DNA of 39,682 nt, from contig CP070838.1 in NCBI GenBank assembly GCA_020341835.1, forward strand, positions 1,761,096 to 1,800,777, given 5' to 3'. The notes under the pieces are model-generated. The model searched no databases. It saw only the letters and a list, made by a program, of their open reading frames with translations, and was not told the origin of the DNA. Below are positions 16,272-25,651 of the stretch, in pieces. The stretch's first letter is position 1. Every line of letters starts with the position of its first letter. The translations under genes and the position numbers were made by a program. The DNA comes from Thiotrichales bacterium. Its GTDB lineage: Bacteria > Pseudomonadota > Gammaproteobacteria > SZUA-229.

Positions 16272-18707
16272 ATGGCCACATCTACTGATCAAAACGATTT
16301 GAATTCACCTGCATCTGAAGTTCCTGTCTTACCGCTGAGAGACGTTGTGGTCTATCCACACATGGTAATCCCCCTGTTTGTCGGCCGTGAGAAATCCATC
16401 CAGGCGCTCGATGCCGCGATGCAGGATAACAAGCAGATTCTCCTTGTGGCCCAGAAAAGTGCTGATATCGATGAGCCAACGGTCGACGATGTGCATGAGA
16501 TCGGCACTATGGCGACAATCTTGCAGCTCCTCAAGTTACCGGATGGCACCATCAAGGTGCTGGTTGAGGGCGTACAGCGTGCGCGAGTTATTAACCTCAG
16601 AGATGGTGATGAATTTTTCGTTGCCGGCTACACCCTGCTCGAAAACGAAATGGCAATTGATGACAAGGAGCTGGATATACTGTCACGTTCAATCCTGGGT
16701 GCATTCGATCAATACGTAAAACTGAACAAGAAAGTACCGGCAGAAATACTCACTTCACTTTCCGGCATCGACGAACCTTCGCGAATGTCAGATACCATTG
16801 CCGCGCACATGTCATTAAAACTCGATGAAAAACAGAAAATTCTCGAGATCGTTGACGTGCATGAAAGGCTGGAATACCTGATGCGATTGATCGATGGCGA
16901 AATCGATTTGCTGCAAATCGAAAAACGTATTCGTGGCCGCGTCAAGCAGCAAATGGAAAAGAGTCAGCGCGAGTACTACCTCAACGAACAGATGAAAGCC
17001 ATTCAGAAGGAACTGGGTGACATGGAAGATGCGCCGAATGAAATCGAGGAGCTGGAACAGCGCATCGAAAAAGCGGGCATGTCAAAGGAAGCCAAGAAAA
17101 AGGCAACCAATGAACTCAACAAGCTGAAGATGATGTCACCAATGTCGGCTGAAGCGACGGTGGTGCGTAATTACATCGACTGGCTGGCGGATTGTCCGTG
17201 GAAGAAAAAATCCAAAATCAGTAATGATTTGAGCAAGGCCGAAAAGGTGCTCAATGACGACCATTATGGTCTGGAGAAAGTGAAGGAACGCATCCTCGAA
17301 TACCTGGCCGTGCAGCAGCGCGTGAAAAAACTGAAAGGACCGATCCTCTGTCTGGTCGGGCCCCCGGGTGTGGGTAAAACCTCACTGGGTCAATCCATTG
17401 CGCGCGCCACCAATCGTAAATACACCCGCATGGCTCTGGGCGGTGTTCGTGACGAATCCGAGATTCGCGGACATCGCAGGACCTACATCGGCTCACTGCC
17501 CGGCAAGGTGATTCAGAACCTGAGCAAGGTGGGAACACGCAATCCGTTGTTCCTGCTCGATGAAATCGACAAGATGGCGGCTGATTTCAGGGGCGACCCT
17601 GCGTCGGCGTTGCTTGAAGTGCTCGATCCGGAGCAGAACCATACCTTTGCGGATCACTACCTTGAAGTGGATTTCGATTTATCGGATGTGATGTTTGTTG
17701 CAACGGCCAACAGTATGAATATTCCTGCGGCGCTGCTCGATCGCATGGAAGTAATACGTCTGCCGGGCTATACCGAAGATGAAAAGGTGGCAATCGCGCG
17801 TAACTATCTGTTGCCGAAGCAGATGGAGAACAACGGTCTGAAGGATAACGAGTTGCAGGTCAGTGATTCGGCGCTTCGCGATATCGTTCGCCTGTACACG
17901 CGTGAAGCGGGTGTACGCAGCCTCGAGCGTGAGATTGCCAAGATCTGCCGCAAGGTGGTGAAGAGTGCCGTGCTCAAACCCACGGAGAAAGTTACGTCGG
18001 TGACATCACGCAACCTGGAGAAATACCTGGGTGTACACCGTTTCCGCTACGGAGAGGCTGAAGAAGATGATCAGGTTGGCCTGGTCAACGGTCTGGCCTG
18101 GACAGAAGTGGGCGGTGAACTGCTGACTATTGAATCCGCTGTGATGCCTGGCAAGGGCAAGCTGTCATTCACCGGTCAACTCGGTGATGTCATGCAGGAG
18201 TCGATTCAGGCAGCGATGACTGTGATGCGAAGCCGTTCTGCCTCACTGGGCCTGGAACCGGATTTCCAGGATGATATTGATATCCATATTCATGTACCTG
18301 AAGGTGCGACACCGAAAGACGGTCCGAGTGCAGGTATCGGTATGTGCACGGCCATCGCCTCTGTACTCACCGGAATTCCGGTGCGCGCCAATGTCGCGAT
18401 GACGGGAGAAATTACACTGCGTGGTGAAGTGCTTCCTATCGGTGGTCTGAAGGAGAAGCTGCTTGCGGCACACAGGGCCGGTGTCAAGACGGTGCTGATA
18501 CCGGAAGAGAACAGAAAGGACCTTACCGAGATGCCGAAGAACATCATGGCCAAGCTCGACATCAAACCTGTGCGCTGGATTGACCAGGTACTCGAGGTGG
18601 CATTGCAGAAAATGCCGACTCCACTTGAAGAAAAGTCGGCAAGTGACAGAAAAGCAAGTAATCAGGGAAAGGGCAAAAAGAGCAGGGATAGCCTTCGCCA
18701 CCATTAA
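16272..18707 (+). CDS. lon: Lon, ATP-dependent serine protease
   Basis: Lon is a hexameric cytoplasmic protease for misfolded and short-lived regulatory proteins. The 811-residue protein has an N-terminal LON substrate-binding domain (about 15-210) and a coiled-coil linker. The AAA+ module has Walker [10 protein letters not shown] (from 363) and LLDEIDKM. The C-terminal protease domain carries the Ser686/Lys729 dyad ([10 protein letters not shown] and [14 protein letters not shown]). The C-terminal tail is basic and Lys/Ser-rich, slightly longer than E. coli Lon (784 aa). A perfect 19-bp stem terminator lies just after the stop. Confidence 0.98.
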   Translation: MATSTDQNDLNSPASEVPVLPLRDVVVYPHMVIPLFVGREKSIQALDAAMQDNKQILLVAQKSADIDEPTVDDVHEIGTMATILQLLKLPDGTIKVLVEGVQRARVINLRDGDEFFVAGYTLLENEMAIDDKELDILSRSILGAFDQYVKLNKKVPAEILTSLSGIDEPSRMSDTIAAHMSLKLDEKQKILEIVDVHERLEYLMRLIDGEIDLLQIEKRIRGRVKQQMEKSQREYYLNEQMKAIQKELGDMEDAPNEIEELEQRIEKAGMSKEAKKKATNELNKLKMMSPMSAEATVVRNYIDWLADCPWKKKSKISNDLSKAEKVLNDDHYGLEKVKERILEYLAVQQRVKKLKGPILCLVGPPGVGKTSLGQSIARATNRKYTRMALGGVRDESEIRGHRRTYIGSLPGKVIQNLSKVGTRNPLFLLDEIDKMAADFRGDPASALLEVLDPEQNHTFADHYLEVDFDLSDVMFVATANSMNIPAALLDRMEVIRLPGYTEDEKVAIARNYLLPKQMENNGLKDNELQVSDSALRDIVRLYTREAGVRSLEREIAKICRKVVKSAVLKPTEKVTSVTSRNLEKYLGVHRFRYGEAEEDDQVGLVNGLAWTEVGGELLTIESAVMPGKGKLSFTGQLGDVMQESIQAAMTVMRSRSASLGLEPDFQDDIDIHIHVPEGATPKDGPSAGIGMCTAIASVLTGIPVRANVAMTGEITLRGEVLPIGGLKEKLLAAHRAGVKTVLIPEENRKDLTEMPKNIMAKLDIKPVRWIDQVLEVALQKMPTPLEEKSASDRKASNQGKGKKSRDSLRHH

Positions 18708-18721
18708 GCATTAGTGCCCGC

Positions 18722-18765
18722 AAAAAAACACAGGCCGGAGTGAGAACTCCGGCCTGTGTTTTTTT
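18722..18765 (+). terminator. strong rho-independent terminator after lon
   Basis: A 19-bp perfect stem (18722-18740 with 18747-18765) encloses a six-base loop TGAGAA. It is GC-rich near the loop (CAGGCCGGAG/CTCCGGCCTG), with an A-run on the left and seven T on the right. This symmetry would let it terminate on both strands. Confidence 0.93.
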
Positions 18766-18818
18766 GCGCAAAATCGCCATTTTTCCCTGAAATTAAGCAG
18801 TTTTTTTATGCGTAATCG

Positions 18819-18848
18819 TTGACACAACGCGCCGCAGGCTGGTATAAA
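18819..18848 (+). promoter_or_regulatory. sigma-70 type promoter for hupB
   Basis: A perfect -35 TTGACA at 18819-18824 is separated by 18 bp from TATAAA at 18843-18848. The predicted transcript would have a leader of about 110 bases before hupB. The spacing and matches make this the clearest housekeeping promoter in the window. Confidence 0.7.
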
Positions 18849-18963
18849 AACACAGCTTTTTACATCTACGGTGTTTACACTGCCTGGATATAAAGGGACA
18901 AATAATAATAACTGTGGATGAATATCTATAACTACTTACAACACCTTATGGGAATCACTATCA

Positions 18964-19236
18964 ATGAATAAATCCGAACTGATTGATGCTGTTGCTGATG
19001 CAGCAGATTTGTCGAAAGCTGACTCAGCACGCGCACTTGATGCAGTAATTGGTGCTATCTCGAATGCACTGAAATCTGGTGATCAGGTCAGTGTAGTTGG
19101 GTTTGGTACTTTTCTTGTTCGTCAGCGTGCAGCGCGTACCGGCCGTAACCCTCAAACAGGCGCAGAAATCCAGATTGCAGCGGCAAACGTACCGGCATTT
19201 AAGCCTGGCAAAGCGCTGAAAGATACCGTAAACTAG
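18964..19236 (+). CDS. hupB: HU-beta, histone-like DNA-binding protein
   Basis: HU is the small dimeric nucleoid protein that bends DNA. The 90-residue protein has the family start [20 protein letters not shown]. It also has the beta-arm region [21 protein letters not shown], where the Pro that intercalates into DNA lies, and the terminal [10 protein letters not shown]. The position after lon and before ppiD is conserved in gammaproteobacteria. It has its own promoter and follows a strong terminator, so it is expressed separately from lon. Confidence 0.97.
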   Translation: MNKSELIDAVADAADLSKADSARALDAVIGAISNALKSGDQVSVVGFGTFLVRQRAARTGRNPQTGAEIQIAAANVPAFKPGKALKDTVN

Positions 19237-19252
19237 CGCGCTCTTTCAGTAG

Positions 19253-19328
19253 GGGTGCTTAGCTCAGCTGGTAGAGCGTCGCCCTTACAAGGCGAATGTC
19301 GGGGGTTCGATCCCCTCAGCACCCACCA
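19253..19328 (+). tRNA. tRNA-Val (anticodon TAC)
   Basis: The acceptor stem GGGTGCT (19253-19259) pairs with AGCACCC (19318-19324). The anticodon stem TCGCC/GGCGA encloses CTTACAA, giving anticodon TAC (19286-19288). The T-loop is TTCGATC and the CCA end is encoded. It starts 16 bp after hupB, so it may be co-transcribed with it. Confidence 0.97.
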
Positions 19329-19331
19329 AAT

Positions 19332-19408
19332 GGAGCGGTAGTTCAGCTGGTTAGAATACCGGCCTGTCACGCCGGGGGTCGCGGGTTCGAGTCCCGTCCG
19401 CTCCGCCA
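19332..19408 (+). tRNA. tRNA-Asp (anticodon GTC)
   Basis: The acceptor stem GGAGCGG (19332-19338) pairs with CCGCTCC (19398-19404). The anticodon stem CCGGC/GCCGG encloses CTGTCAC, giving anticodon GTC (19366-19368). The CCA end is encoded. Only three bases separate it from tRNA-Val, so the pair is surely one transcript. Confidence 0.97.
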
Positions 19409-19424
19409 AATATTTCATACAGCG

Positions 19425-19469
19425 AACCACGTACGGGTTTTCGTTTCATCGATGACCCGGGTGGTTTTT
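19425..19469 (+). terminator. probable terminator after the tRNA pair
   Basis: AACCAC (19425-19430) pairs with GTGGTT (19461-19466), and inside it CGGGT (19434-19438) pairs with ACCCG (19455-19459). The 3' side runs into TTT. The stem has a small asymmetric bulge. Confidence 0.5.
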
Positions 19470-19493
19470 GCTGTTTATCACAATCTGTATAAT
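19465..19493 (+). promoter_or_regulatory. possible promoter for ppiD
   Basis: A consensus -10 TATAAT lies at 19488-19493, and a weak -35 (TTTTTG at 19465-19470) sits 17 bp upstream. The start codon is 33 bp downstream. The -10 is good but the -35 is poor. Confidence 0.4.
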
Positions 19494-19526
19494 CAGGGCT
19501 CAATTTACACAAGAGTAATCTAAGTC

Positions 19527-21416
19527 ATGTTGCAGGCAATCAACGATCGTATCAAGGGCTGGTTAGGTGGACTGGTAATCATCATGATTACCATACCGTT
19601 TGCGTTCTGGGGTATCGAGTCCTACCTGGGCGGCGGTGGCAAGCAGTTTGCCGCGGTGGTCAACGGTGAGGAAATACCCGTGTTTCAGTTCGATAATGCC
19701 TACTCGAATCAGCTCGCCCGGTTGAATCAGCAATTCGGCAGTGCCTTGCCTTTCAGCAACCAGCAGATCAAAACCCAGGTTCTGGATCAGCTGATCAACG
19801 CCGTCGTACTGGAAGACAACAGTTACTCTTCAGGTTACCGGGTATCGGATTCGAGTCTGAAACAGAACATAGCGGCCCTGTTCACCCGTGATGGCAAGTT
19901 TGACAGGGACTATTTCGAGAACGTGGTCGCCTCTAACGGTATGACGGTCAGCCAGTACGAGACCCGCCTGAGAAACGAATTGCGGGTGGTGCAAAAACAG
20001 AATGCGATTCTCGCATCGGCGATACTGAGCGACGAAGAAGCGCGCCAGCTTGCCGAGCTTACACAGCAGGAACGCGAAATTCGCATGATCAAATTCAAGG
20101 TTGACTCCGAATCTGACGAAATCGTTGTTACGGACGAGGAAATCGAGGATTACTACAATACCAATTCGGTGAATTACATGACGCCGGAAAGGGTCAGTGT
20201 CGAGTATGTTGAAATCATCAGCGATGATCTGGCCGACAGTGTTGATGTCGACGAAGACAGAATCACCGAAATGTATGAAGACTACAGACGTAGCATGCAG
20301 AAAAAAGAGGAACGCAAGGCGCGCCATATCCTGGTGCAGCTCGGTACTACCGAAGCCAAAAGCAAGGATGCATTGATGCCTCGCATGGAAGAGATACGCC
20401 AGCGGTTGAATGACGGCGAATCATTTGAGGACCTCGCAAAGGAATATTCCGAAGATCCGGGCTCGGCAAAACAGGGTGGTGACCTCGGCTGGGTGGCGAC
20501 AGGCGAAATGGTGAAGTCATTTGAAGACACACTGTTCAGCATGAACAAGGGTGAAGTCAGTGACGTCGTGGAAACGCAGTTTGGATTGCACCTGATAAAA
20601 CTCGATGATGTACGGACGCCTGAGGTGCAAACGCTGGCGGAAAAGCGCGGTGAATTCGAGCATGAGCTCAAGCAGGATGTAATCAGCAGCATGTTCTATG
20701 ACGTTTCCGAAAATATGGCGGTTACAGCCTATGAGAACCCGGACAGTCTCGATGCAGTGGTTGACGCAATCAACAAGCAGCCGAACAAGACGGAATTGTT
20801 CACGCGGGACGCCGGCAGCGGAATAGCGGACAACCATAAATTCCGGACAGCGGCATTTTCTTCTGCGGTGATCGAGCAGGGCCTGAACAGCGACATCATT
20901 GAGATTTCTCCGACGCATGTCGCTGTGTTGCGTATGCTCAAGCACGAACCGGCCAGTAAAAAACCGCTCGAGGAAGTCAGGGCGGACATCGAAGAGGTCC
21001 TTCGACTTAAAGCTGCGCATAACAGGACGATGGCCGCTGCAGAAGAGGCCAGGAATAAAATCACTGCAGGCGCATCCGCAGAAAGTGTACTGGCACAGGG
21101 CCAGGTGGTGGAAAGCCCGGTCACGGTCAAGCGTACCGACTTGAGGGATGTTGATGCAATGGTGGTCAGTGCGGCGTTTCAGATGCCCTATCCGCAAGAG
21201 GGCAAACCGTCCGTTCAGGTCGTCAACCTGGGATCGGGTGACATAGCCCTGGTTTTGCTCGACAAGGTTTCAAAACCCGACGAGGTAACCAGGGAACAAA
21301 TTGACGCAATCAAGCAGCAGCGAAAAAATGACATCGCCAACGCGGATTTCGATTCTGTGCTTGCGACAATCAAGGATGCTGCTGAAATACAACGCAATAC
21401 CGACCTGCTTCAATAA
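19527..21416 (+). CDS. ppiD: PpiD, membrane-anchored periplasmic folding factor
   Basis: PpiD is a periplasmic chaperone with a parvulin-type domain, anchored at the inner membrane near the Sec translocon. The 629-residue protein has a single N-terminal anchor (GGLVIIMITIPFAFWGI) followed by a SurA-N-like helical region. The parvulin (PpiC) domain spans about residues 265-361 (KARHILVQL, GGDLGWVATGEMV, TQFGLHLIKLDDV), and a long C-terminal chaperone region follows. Length is normal for PpiD. In Pseudomonas and relatives ppiD is directly followed by fabI. Here a symporter gene lies between them, 26 bp after the ppiD stop. Confidence 0.95.
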   Translation: MLQAINDRIKGWLGGLVIIMITIPFAFWGIESYLGGGGKQFAAVVNGEEIPVFQFDNAYSNQLARLNQQFGSALPFSNQQIKTQVLDQLINAVVLEDNSYSSGYRVSDSSLKQNIAALFTRDGKFDRDYFENVVASNGMTVSQYETRLRNELRVVQKQNAILASAILSDEEARQLAELTQQEREIRMIKFKVDSESDEIVVTDEEIEDYYNTNSVNYMTPERVSVEYVEIISDDLADSVDVDEDRITEMYEDYRRSMQKKEERKARHILVQLGTTEAKSKDALMPRMEEIRQRLNDGESFEDLAKEYSEDPGSAKQGGDLGWVATGEMVKSFEDTLFSMNKGEVSDVVETQFGLHLIKLDDVRTPEVQTLAEKRGEFEHELKQDVISSMFYDVSENMAVTAYENPDSLDAVVDAINKQPNKTELFTRDAGSGIADNHKFRTAAFSSAVIEQGLNSDIIEISPTHVAVLRMLKHEPASKKPLEEVRADIEEVLRLKAAHNRTMAAAEEARNKITAGASAESVLAQGQVVESPVTVKRTDLRDVDAMVVSAAFQMPYPQEGKPSVQVVNLGSGDIALVLLDKVSKPDEVTREQIDAIKQQRKNDIANADFDSVLATIKDAAEIQRNTDLLQ

Positions 21417-21442
21417 ACTGTTAATGTCCTAGCAGGCGCATA

Positions 21443-22720
21443 ATGAAATTCTTTCGTTTGGCCCTGCACTGGCAGATATTCATCGCTTTGATACTGGCCG
21501 TTCTGGTCGGTATTTTTGCTGACTCGGCAACGACACTGTTCGGTCTTTCACTGACCTCCATATTCAATTTTATCGGCACATTGTTCCTCAATGCGTTGAA
21601 GATGCTTATCGTGCCGCTGATCATGTCATCGATCATCGTCGGCATGATGGAGATACAACCGGATACACTGGGACGGCTCGGATACAAGACTCTGATTTAT
21701 TATGCAGCCAGCAGTCTGGTCGCGATTCTGATCGGCCTGATGGTGGTAAATCTGTTCCAGCCCGGCATTGCCGACGGCGAACCCGTTCGCGAACTGGTCG
21801 GGCTTTCTGCCGAGACTGACGATGTTGTTCAGAGTGTCGAAGGCAAGGGAACGGGTGATCTGGCAGAGGTCTTCATTCGTATGATCCCGCCCAATATCGT
21901 CTCGGCGGCCGCAGAAGGAAAAATGCTGGGTCTGATTTTCTTCAGTCTGCTATTTGGCTTCTTCGTATCTCGCGTCAAGGGGAAGCCGGGAGATACACTG
22001 AAAAATTTCTGGAACGGCCTGCTTGATGTGATGATGCAGATGACCGAATGGGTGATGATGTTTGCACCTGTTGGTGTATTTGCCCTGGTTGCCAAGGTGC
22101 TGATGACCTCGGGAATGGATGCGTTCAGGCCGCTGGCTGTATTCTTCTTTACTGTTCTGATTGCGCTGGGCATACATCTTCTGCTGGTGATGCCGTCGGT
22201 GCTTCGATTCATTGCCAGGGTCAGGCCGGCGGCGCACTTCAGGGCGATGATGCCCGCACTGTTAACCGCATTTTCAACCAGTTCTTCTTCGGCTACCTTG
22301 CCGATCACCATCGATTGTGTTGAAAGACGTGCGGGCGTTTCCAACCGCGTTAGCGGCTTCACGCTCCCGTTGGGCGCTACCGTGAATATGGATGGCACAG
22401 CTTTGTATGAATGCGTGGCGGCAATGTTTATCGCGCAGGCCTACGGGCTTTCTCTGGATTTCACCACCCAGTTCACCATCGTGCTGATTGCGTTATTGAC
22501 GTCGATTGGCGTGGCCGGCATTCCCTCAGCCAGCCTGGTCGCGATCACCATTATACTGGCGGCGATCGGCCTTCCCGCTGAAGCGATTGGTATGATCCTG
22601 GTAGTCGACCGGGTACTGGATATGTGCAGGACGGCGGTGAACGTGTTCAGCGACTCGGTCGCTGCAGTGACCATCGCGCGCCTGGAGGGAGAAGAAACGA
22701 ATCTGACAATGAAAAATTAA
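21443..22720 (+). CDS. glutamate/aspartate-type Na+(H+) symporter, DAACS family
   Basis: This 425-residue secondary transporter belongs to the dicarboxylate/amino acid:cation symporter family. It has about eight membrane helices and the re-entrant Ser-rich loop STSSSSATLPIT. The TM7 motif GATVNMDGTALYE and the TM8 motif DRVLDMCRTAVNVFSD are present. Aligned by eye with the archaeal homolog GltPh, the ligand residues Asp, Arg, Thr and Asn of TM8 (D394, R397, T398, N401) are retained. That favours acidic amino acids such as Glu or Asp over neutral ones. The usual NVxGD appears as NVFSD, a small departure. It is close behind ppiD (26 bp) and converges with fabI. Confidence 0.88.
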   Translation: MKFFRLALHWQIFIALILAVLVGIFADSATTLFGLSLTSIFNFIGTLFLNALKMLIVPLIMSSIIVGMMEIQPDTLGRLGYKTLIYYAASSLVAILIGLMVVNLFQPGIADGEPVRELVGLSAETDDVVQSVEGKGTGDLAEVFIRMIPPNIVSAAAEGKMLGLIFFSLLFGFFVSRVKGKPGDTLKNFWNGLLDVMMQMTEWVMMFAPVGVFALVAKVLMTSGMDAFRPLAVFFFTVLIALGIHLLLVMPSVLRFIARVRPAAHFRAMMPALLTAFSTSSSSATLPITIDCVERRAGVSNRVSGFTLPLGATVNMDGTALYECVAAMFIAQAYGLSLDFTTQFTIVLIALLTSIGVAGIPSASLVAITIILAAIGLPAEAIGMILVVDRVLDMCRTAVNVFSDSVAAVTIARLEGEETNLTMKN

Positions 22721-22861
22721 TAATGAATAATTAATAGTGAATAATGAAAACAATCTAAGCGCCGGATGGCGAGATATTTATCCTTCTTTCGCTATTATGA
22801 CCTGTAAATCCGGATAATGAAGGCTACATCATACTGTTAATTATTCATTGTTAATTATTAA
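22721..22861. repeat. AT-rich repeats filling the symporter-fabI convergent spacer
   Basis: AATGAATAATTAA at 22722-22734 recurs inverted as TTAATTATTCATT at 22837-22849, so the spacer is bracketed by an AT-rich inverted repeat. GAATAATGAAAAC at 22739-22751 is identical to 25552-25564 after the yejA-like gene. The left arm follows the symporter stop directly, and the right arm adjoins the fabI stop on the other strand. The middle 80 bp show nothing recognisable. There is no conventional GC-rich terminator here. Confidence 0.6.
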
Positions 22862-23656
22862 TTATTCCTTCGTGTTTCCCATCAGCCCGGCGGTGTGATA
22901 GCCGGCATCAACATAGATCACTTCACCGGTGATGCCGCTGGCAAGGTTGGAACACAGGAAGGCGGCTGTATCGCCGACTTCTTCGATGGTGACATTGCGG
23001 TGCAGCGGGGCGCTTTGTTCGACGTGCTCGAGAATCTTGTTAAAGCCGGAAATGCCCTTTGCCGCCAGTGTCTTGATCGGGCCGGCAGATATCGCATTGA
23101 CCCGAATGCCTTCCGGTCCCAGGGAATGTGCCAGGTAGCGCACATTGGCTTCGAGGCTGGCCTTTGCCAGACCCATGACATTGTAGCCCGGGAATGCACG
23201 CACAGCGCCTAGATAACTCAGCGTCAGGATCGAGGCATCCTCTCGGTTTTGCATCATGTGACGACCCGCCTTGGCAATCGCGGCGAGCGAATATGAGCTG
23301 ATGTCGTGCGCCTGATTAAAGCCGTCCCGTGTCAGGTTGTCGAGATAGTCACCTTCGAGCATCTCCTTGGGTGCAAACGCCACTGAATGAATGATGATGT
23401 CGACTGATTCCCAGAAATCATCCAGGTGTTCAAATACCGCTTCGATATCATCATCGTTTTCGACATCGCAGGGGAGCACGATATCAGAGTCGCACTCACC
23501 GGCAAGTTTCTCGACGCGCTCACGCAAGCGCTCACCCATGTAGGTAAATGCCAGATCCGCGCCTTCGCGGTGCATGGCCTTGGCGATTCCCCATGCGATG
23601 GATCGATTACTTGCAACGCCGAATATAAGCGCGCGTTTACCACTCATAAAGCCCAT
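22862..23656 (-). CDS. fabI: FabI, enoyl-ACP reductase (NADH)
   Basis: FabI catalyses the last reduction of each fatty-acid elongation cycle. The 264-residue protein is a short-chain dehydrogenase-like enzyme. It has the FabI cofactor motif [13 protein letters not shown] (13-25), SYLG with Tyr148, and the catalytic Y-x6-K pair Tyr158 and Lys165 in [20 protein letters not shown]. The terminal VIYVDAGYH is also typical. GGGGAG lies 8 bases upstream of the chosen ATG on the minus strand, supporting MGFMSG over the internal Met4. It diverges from the yejA-like gene and converges with the symporter. It is the only minus-strand gene in the central 29 kb. Confidence 0.97.
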   Translation of the reverse strand: MGFMSGKRALIFGVASNRSIAWGIAKAMHREGADLAFTYMGERLRERVEKLAGECDSDIVLPCDVENDDDIEAVFEHLDDFWESVDIIIHSVAFAPKEMLEGDYLDNLTRDGFNQAHDISSYSLAAIAKAGRHMMQNREDASILTLSYLGAVRAFPGYNVMGLAKASLEANVRYLAHSLGPEGIRVNAISAGPIKTLAAKGISGFNKILEHVEQSAPLHRNVTIEEVGDTAAFLCSNLASGITGEVIYVDAGYHTAGLMGNTKE

Positions 23657-23680
23657 ATCGGTTACTCCCCAATTAAAAGT

Positions 23681-23722
23681 GCTGTAAACTTGGACGGCCT
23701 AATGTTAGGCGGATTTTACAGC
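23681..23722. promoter_or_regulatory. nested palindromes in the fabI/yejA divergent spacer
   Basis: GCTGTAAA (23681-23688) and TTTACAGC (23715-23722) are perfect inverted arms. They enclose a second palindrome with 6-bp arms, GCCTAA-TG-TTAGGC (23697-23710). The spacer between the two divergent genes is only 85 bp, so both sets of arms could be operator half-sites. I cannot match them to a named regulator. A role as a transcript hairpin is also possible. Confidence 0.4.
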
Positions 23723-23741
23723 GAAAAGCAACAATAAAATC

Positions 23742-25550
23742 ATGCGACGCTGGTTACGCGTTCTATATCAGAAATTATTCTTCTGCCTCCTGCTTCTGTT
23801 TCAGATTTCCGGGGTTCAGGCGGTTCCCGCGATGGGGATGGGCTATGAGCCAAAGTATCCGCCGGAATTCAACCATTTCGATTATGTTGACCCGGATTCA
23901 GAAAAAGGCGGTGAAATCACGCTGTATGGTCTGGGTACGTTTGACAGCCTCAATCCGTACCTGCTCAAGGGCCTGTCAGCAGAGGGGCTGGGTTCTCTGG
24001 TGTTCGAGAGTTTGCTGGAAAAGAGCCTCGATGAACCCTTCAGCATGTATGGCCTGATCGCTGAAGATTTCTATCTGGCGGAAGACGGGCTCTCGGTGAC
24101 CTTTCACATCAATCCAGAGGCGCGGTTTTCCAATGGCAGGTCGATCACTGCTGAAGATGTAAAATTCTCCTTCGATACCCTGATGAGTAAGGCGGCGCAT
24201 CCACAGTTCAGGGTGTACTACGGAGACGTTGAGTCAGCGGAGGTCATCGATGAACTGACCGTGCGGTTCCATTTCAAAAACACAAACCGTGAACTGCACA
24301 TGATTGTCGGCGAGATACCGATATTCGCCAGGGAATGGCTGGGCTCCGAGCCTTTTGACAAGGTCGATGATGTGCCGCCCATCAGCTCGGGCCCCTACCT
24401 GGTTGACGGATACGAGCGTGGGCGCTTTATCCGTTACCGGAGAAACCCGGATTACTGGGCGAAGGATCTGCCGGTACGCAAGGGCATGTATAATTTTGAT
24501 ACCGTCACTTACAAGTATTACAAGGATTCGACGATTGCACTGGAAGCGTTCAAGGCGGGTGAGTTTGACTTCTTTTTCGAGAACTATTCGAAACGCTGGG
24601 CACGCTCCCATGTTGGCCCGAAGTACGATTCCGGCGAAATATTAAAGACGGAACTGGCGCACAGCAACAATGCCGGCATGCAGGGATTTGCCTTTAATAT
24701 GCGGCGCGAGAAATTTCAGGATCCCCGTGTACGCAGGGCGCTGACACTGGCGTTTGATTTCGAGTGGTCGAACAACCAGCTTTTCTACAACCAGTATGAG
24801 CGTTGTGACTCGTATTTCAGTAACAGCGAGTTGGCCTCATCCGGTTTGCCCGAAAGCAAGGAACTGGAGTTGCTTGAGCAGTATCGCGATGATCTGCCGG
24901 CTGCAGTATTCGACAAGGAATGGTATCCGCCGACGACGAACAGCGAAATTTCGTTAAGAGACAACCTGAAACAGGCGCGCGATTTGCTGGCCGAGGCTGG
25001 CTGGACAGTACGGGACGGTGTTCTGAAGAATGCGCAGGGGGAGGTGTTTGAGATCGATGTTCTGCTGGTTCAGAAAGGCTTTGACCGGATATTCGCACCT
25101 TATGCGCATAATCTGAAAAAGCTGGGTATCGATATGAACTACCGTACTGTTGATGACTCGCTTTACAAGCGCAGGCTCGACAAATTTGAATTTGATATGG
25201 TGGTGACCAGTTTTCCGCAGTCGGTGTCTCCGGGTAATGAACTGATGAACATGTTCCATTCTCAGGCGGCCGAAATGGAGGGTTCGCGTAATCTGCCCGG
25301 GATTGCCGATCCGGTTGTCGACGCCTTGATTGGCAGGATCATCAATGCAGAGGATCGTGGACAACTTATAATAGCCGCGCATGCGCTAGACCGGGTGATG
25401 TTGCATGGTGAATACCTGATGCCAAACTGGTATATCGACGCGCATCGCATTGCCTATCGCGACAAGTTCAACATGCCCGACACACTGCCGTTGTATTTTG
25501 AACCGGTATCGTGGCTCTTGAAGACATGGTCGGCAAGAAAGAATGAATAA
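23742..25550 (+). CDS. yejA: YejA-like peptide/oligopeptide substrate-binding protein
   Basis: This is the periplasmic binding component of an ABC importer of the YejABEF type, taking up peptides. The 602-residue protein has a signal peptide (LFFCLLLLFQISGVQAVPA). It then shows the SBP family 5 (OppA-like) fold: GGEITLYGLGTFDSLNPYLLKG at the mature start, FHINPEARFSNGRSITAEDV, SSGPYLVDGYERGRFIRYRR and, late, AFNMRREKFQDPRVRRALTL. The size matches YejA. The upstream ribosome site is weak. Its stop codon lies in an AT-rich repeat shared with the nosD end. Substrate is inferred from family only. Confidence 0.9.
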   Translation: MRRWLRVLYQKLFFCLLLLFQISGVQAVPAMGMGYEPKYPPEFNHFDYVDPDSEKGGEITLYGLGTFDSLNPYLLKGLSAEGLGSLVFESLLEKSLDEPFSMYGLIAEDFYLAEDGLSVTFHINPEARFSNGRSITAEDVKFSFDTLMSKAAHPQFRVYYGDVESAEVIDELTVRFHFKNTNRELHMIVGEIPIFAREWLGSEPFDKVDDVPPISSGPYLVDGYERGRFIRYRRNPDYWAKDLPVRKGMYNFDTVTYKYYKDSTIALEAFKAGEFDFFFENYSKRWARSHVGPKYDSGEILKTELAHSNNAGMQGFAFNMRREKFQDPRVRRALTLAFDFEWSNNQLFYNQYERCDSYFSNSELASSGLPESKELELLEQYRDDLPAAVFDKEWYPPTTNSEISLRDNLKQARDLLAEAGWTVRDGVLKNAQGEVFEIDVLLVQKGFDRIFAPYAHNLKKLGIDMNYRTVDDSLYKRRLDKFEFDMVVTSFPQSVSPGNELMNMFHSQAAEMEGSRNLPGIADPVVDALIGRIINAEDRGQLIIAAHALDRVMLHGEYLMPNWYIDAHRIAYRDKFNMPDTLPLYFEPVSWLLKTWSARKNE

Positions 25551-25640
25551 CGAATAATGAAAACCTGTTGTTACTGTAATGAAATGAAAATGCGCTGGTG
25601 TGATGTGTTAATTATCTATTTTTCATTCTTCATTTTTAAT
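25545..25640. repeat. AT-rich stop-codon-anchored repeat between yejA and yejB
   Basis: GAATAACGAATAATGAA at 25545-25561 is identical to 2016-2032 and contains the yejA-like stop codon. GAATAATGAAAAC at 25552-25564 is shared with 22739-22751. The right side, TTAATTATC and TTTTTCATTC (25608-25627), is a loose inverted counterpart. The repeat separates genes of one operon by 101 bp, where the other yej genes are 17 bp apart or less. Confidence 0.55.
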
Positions 25641-25651
25641 CAATAGTTTAT

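Noticed and set aside
19253-19469. Integration site for a genomic island at the tRNA pair
   Set aside because: No integrase, no duplicated tRNA 3' end and conserved neighbours on both sides.
20517-21197. 226-codon minus-strand frame inside ppiD
   Set aside because: It is antisense to a well-supported gene and has no domain or start signal.
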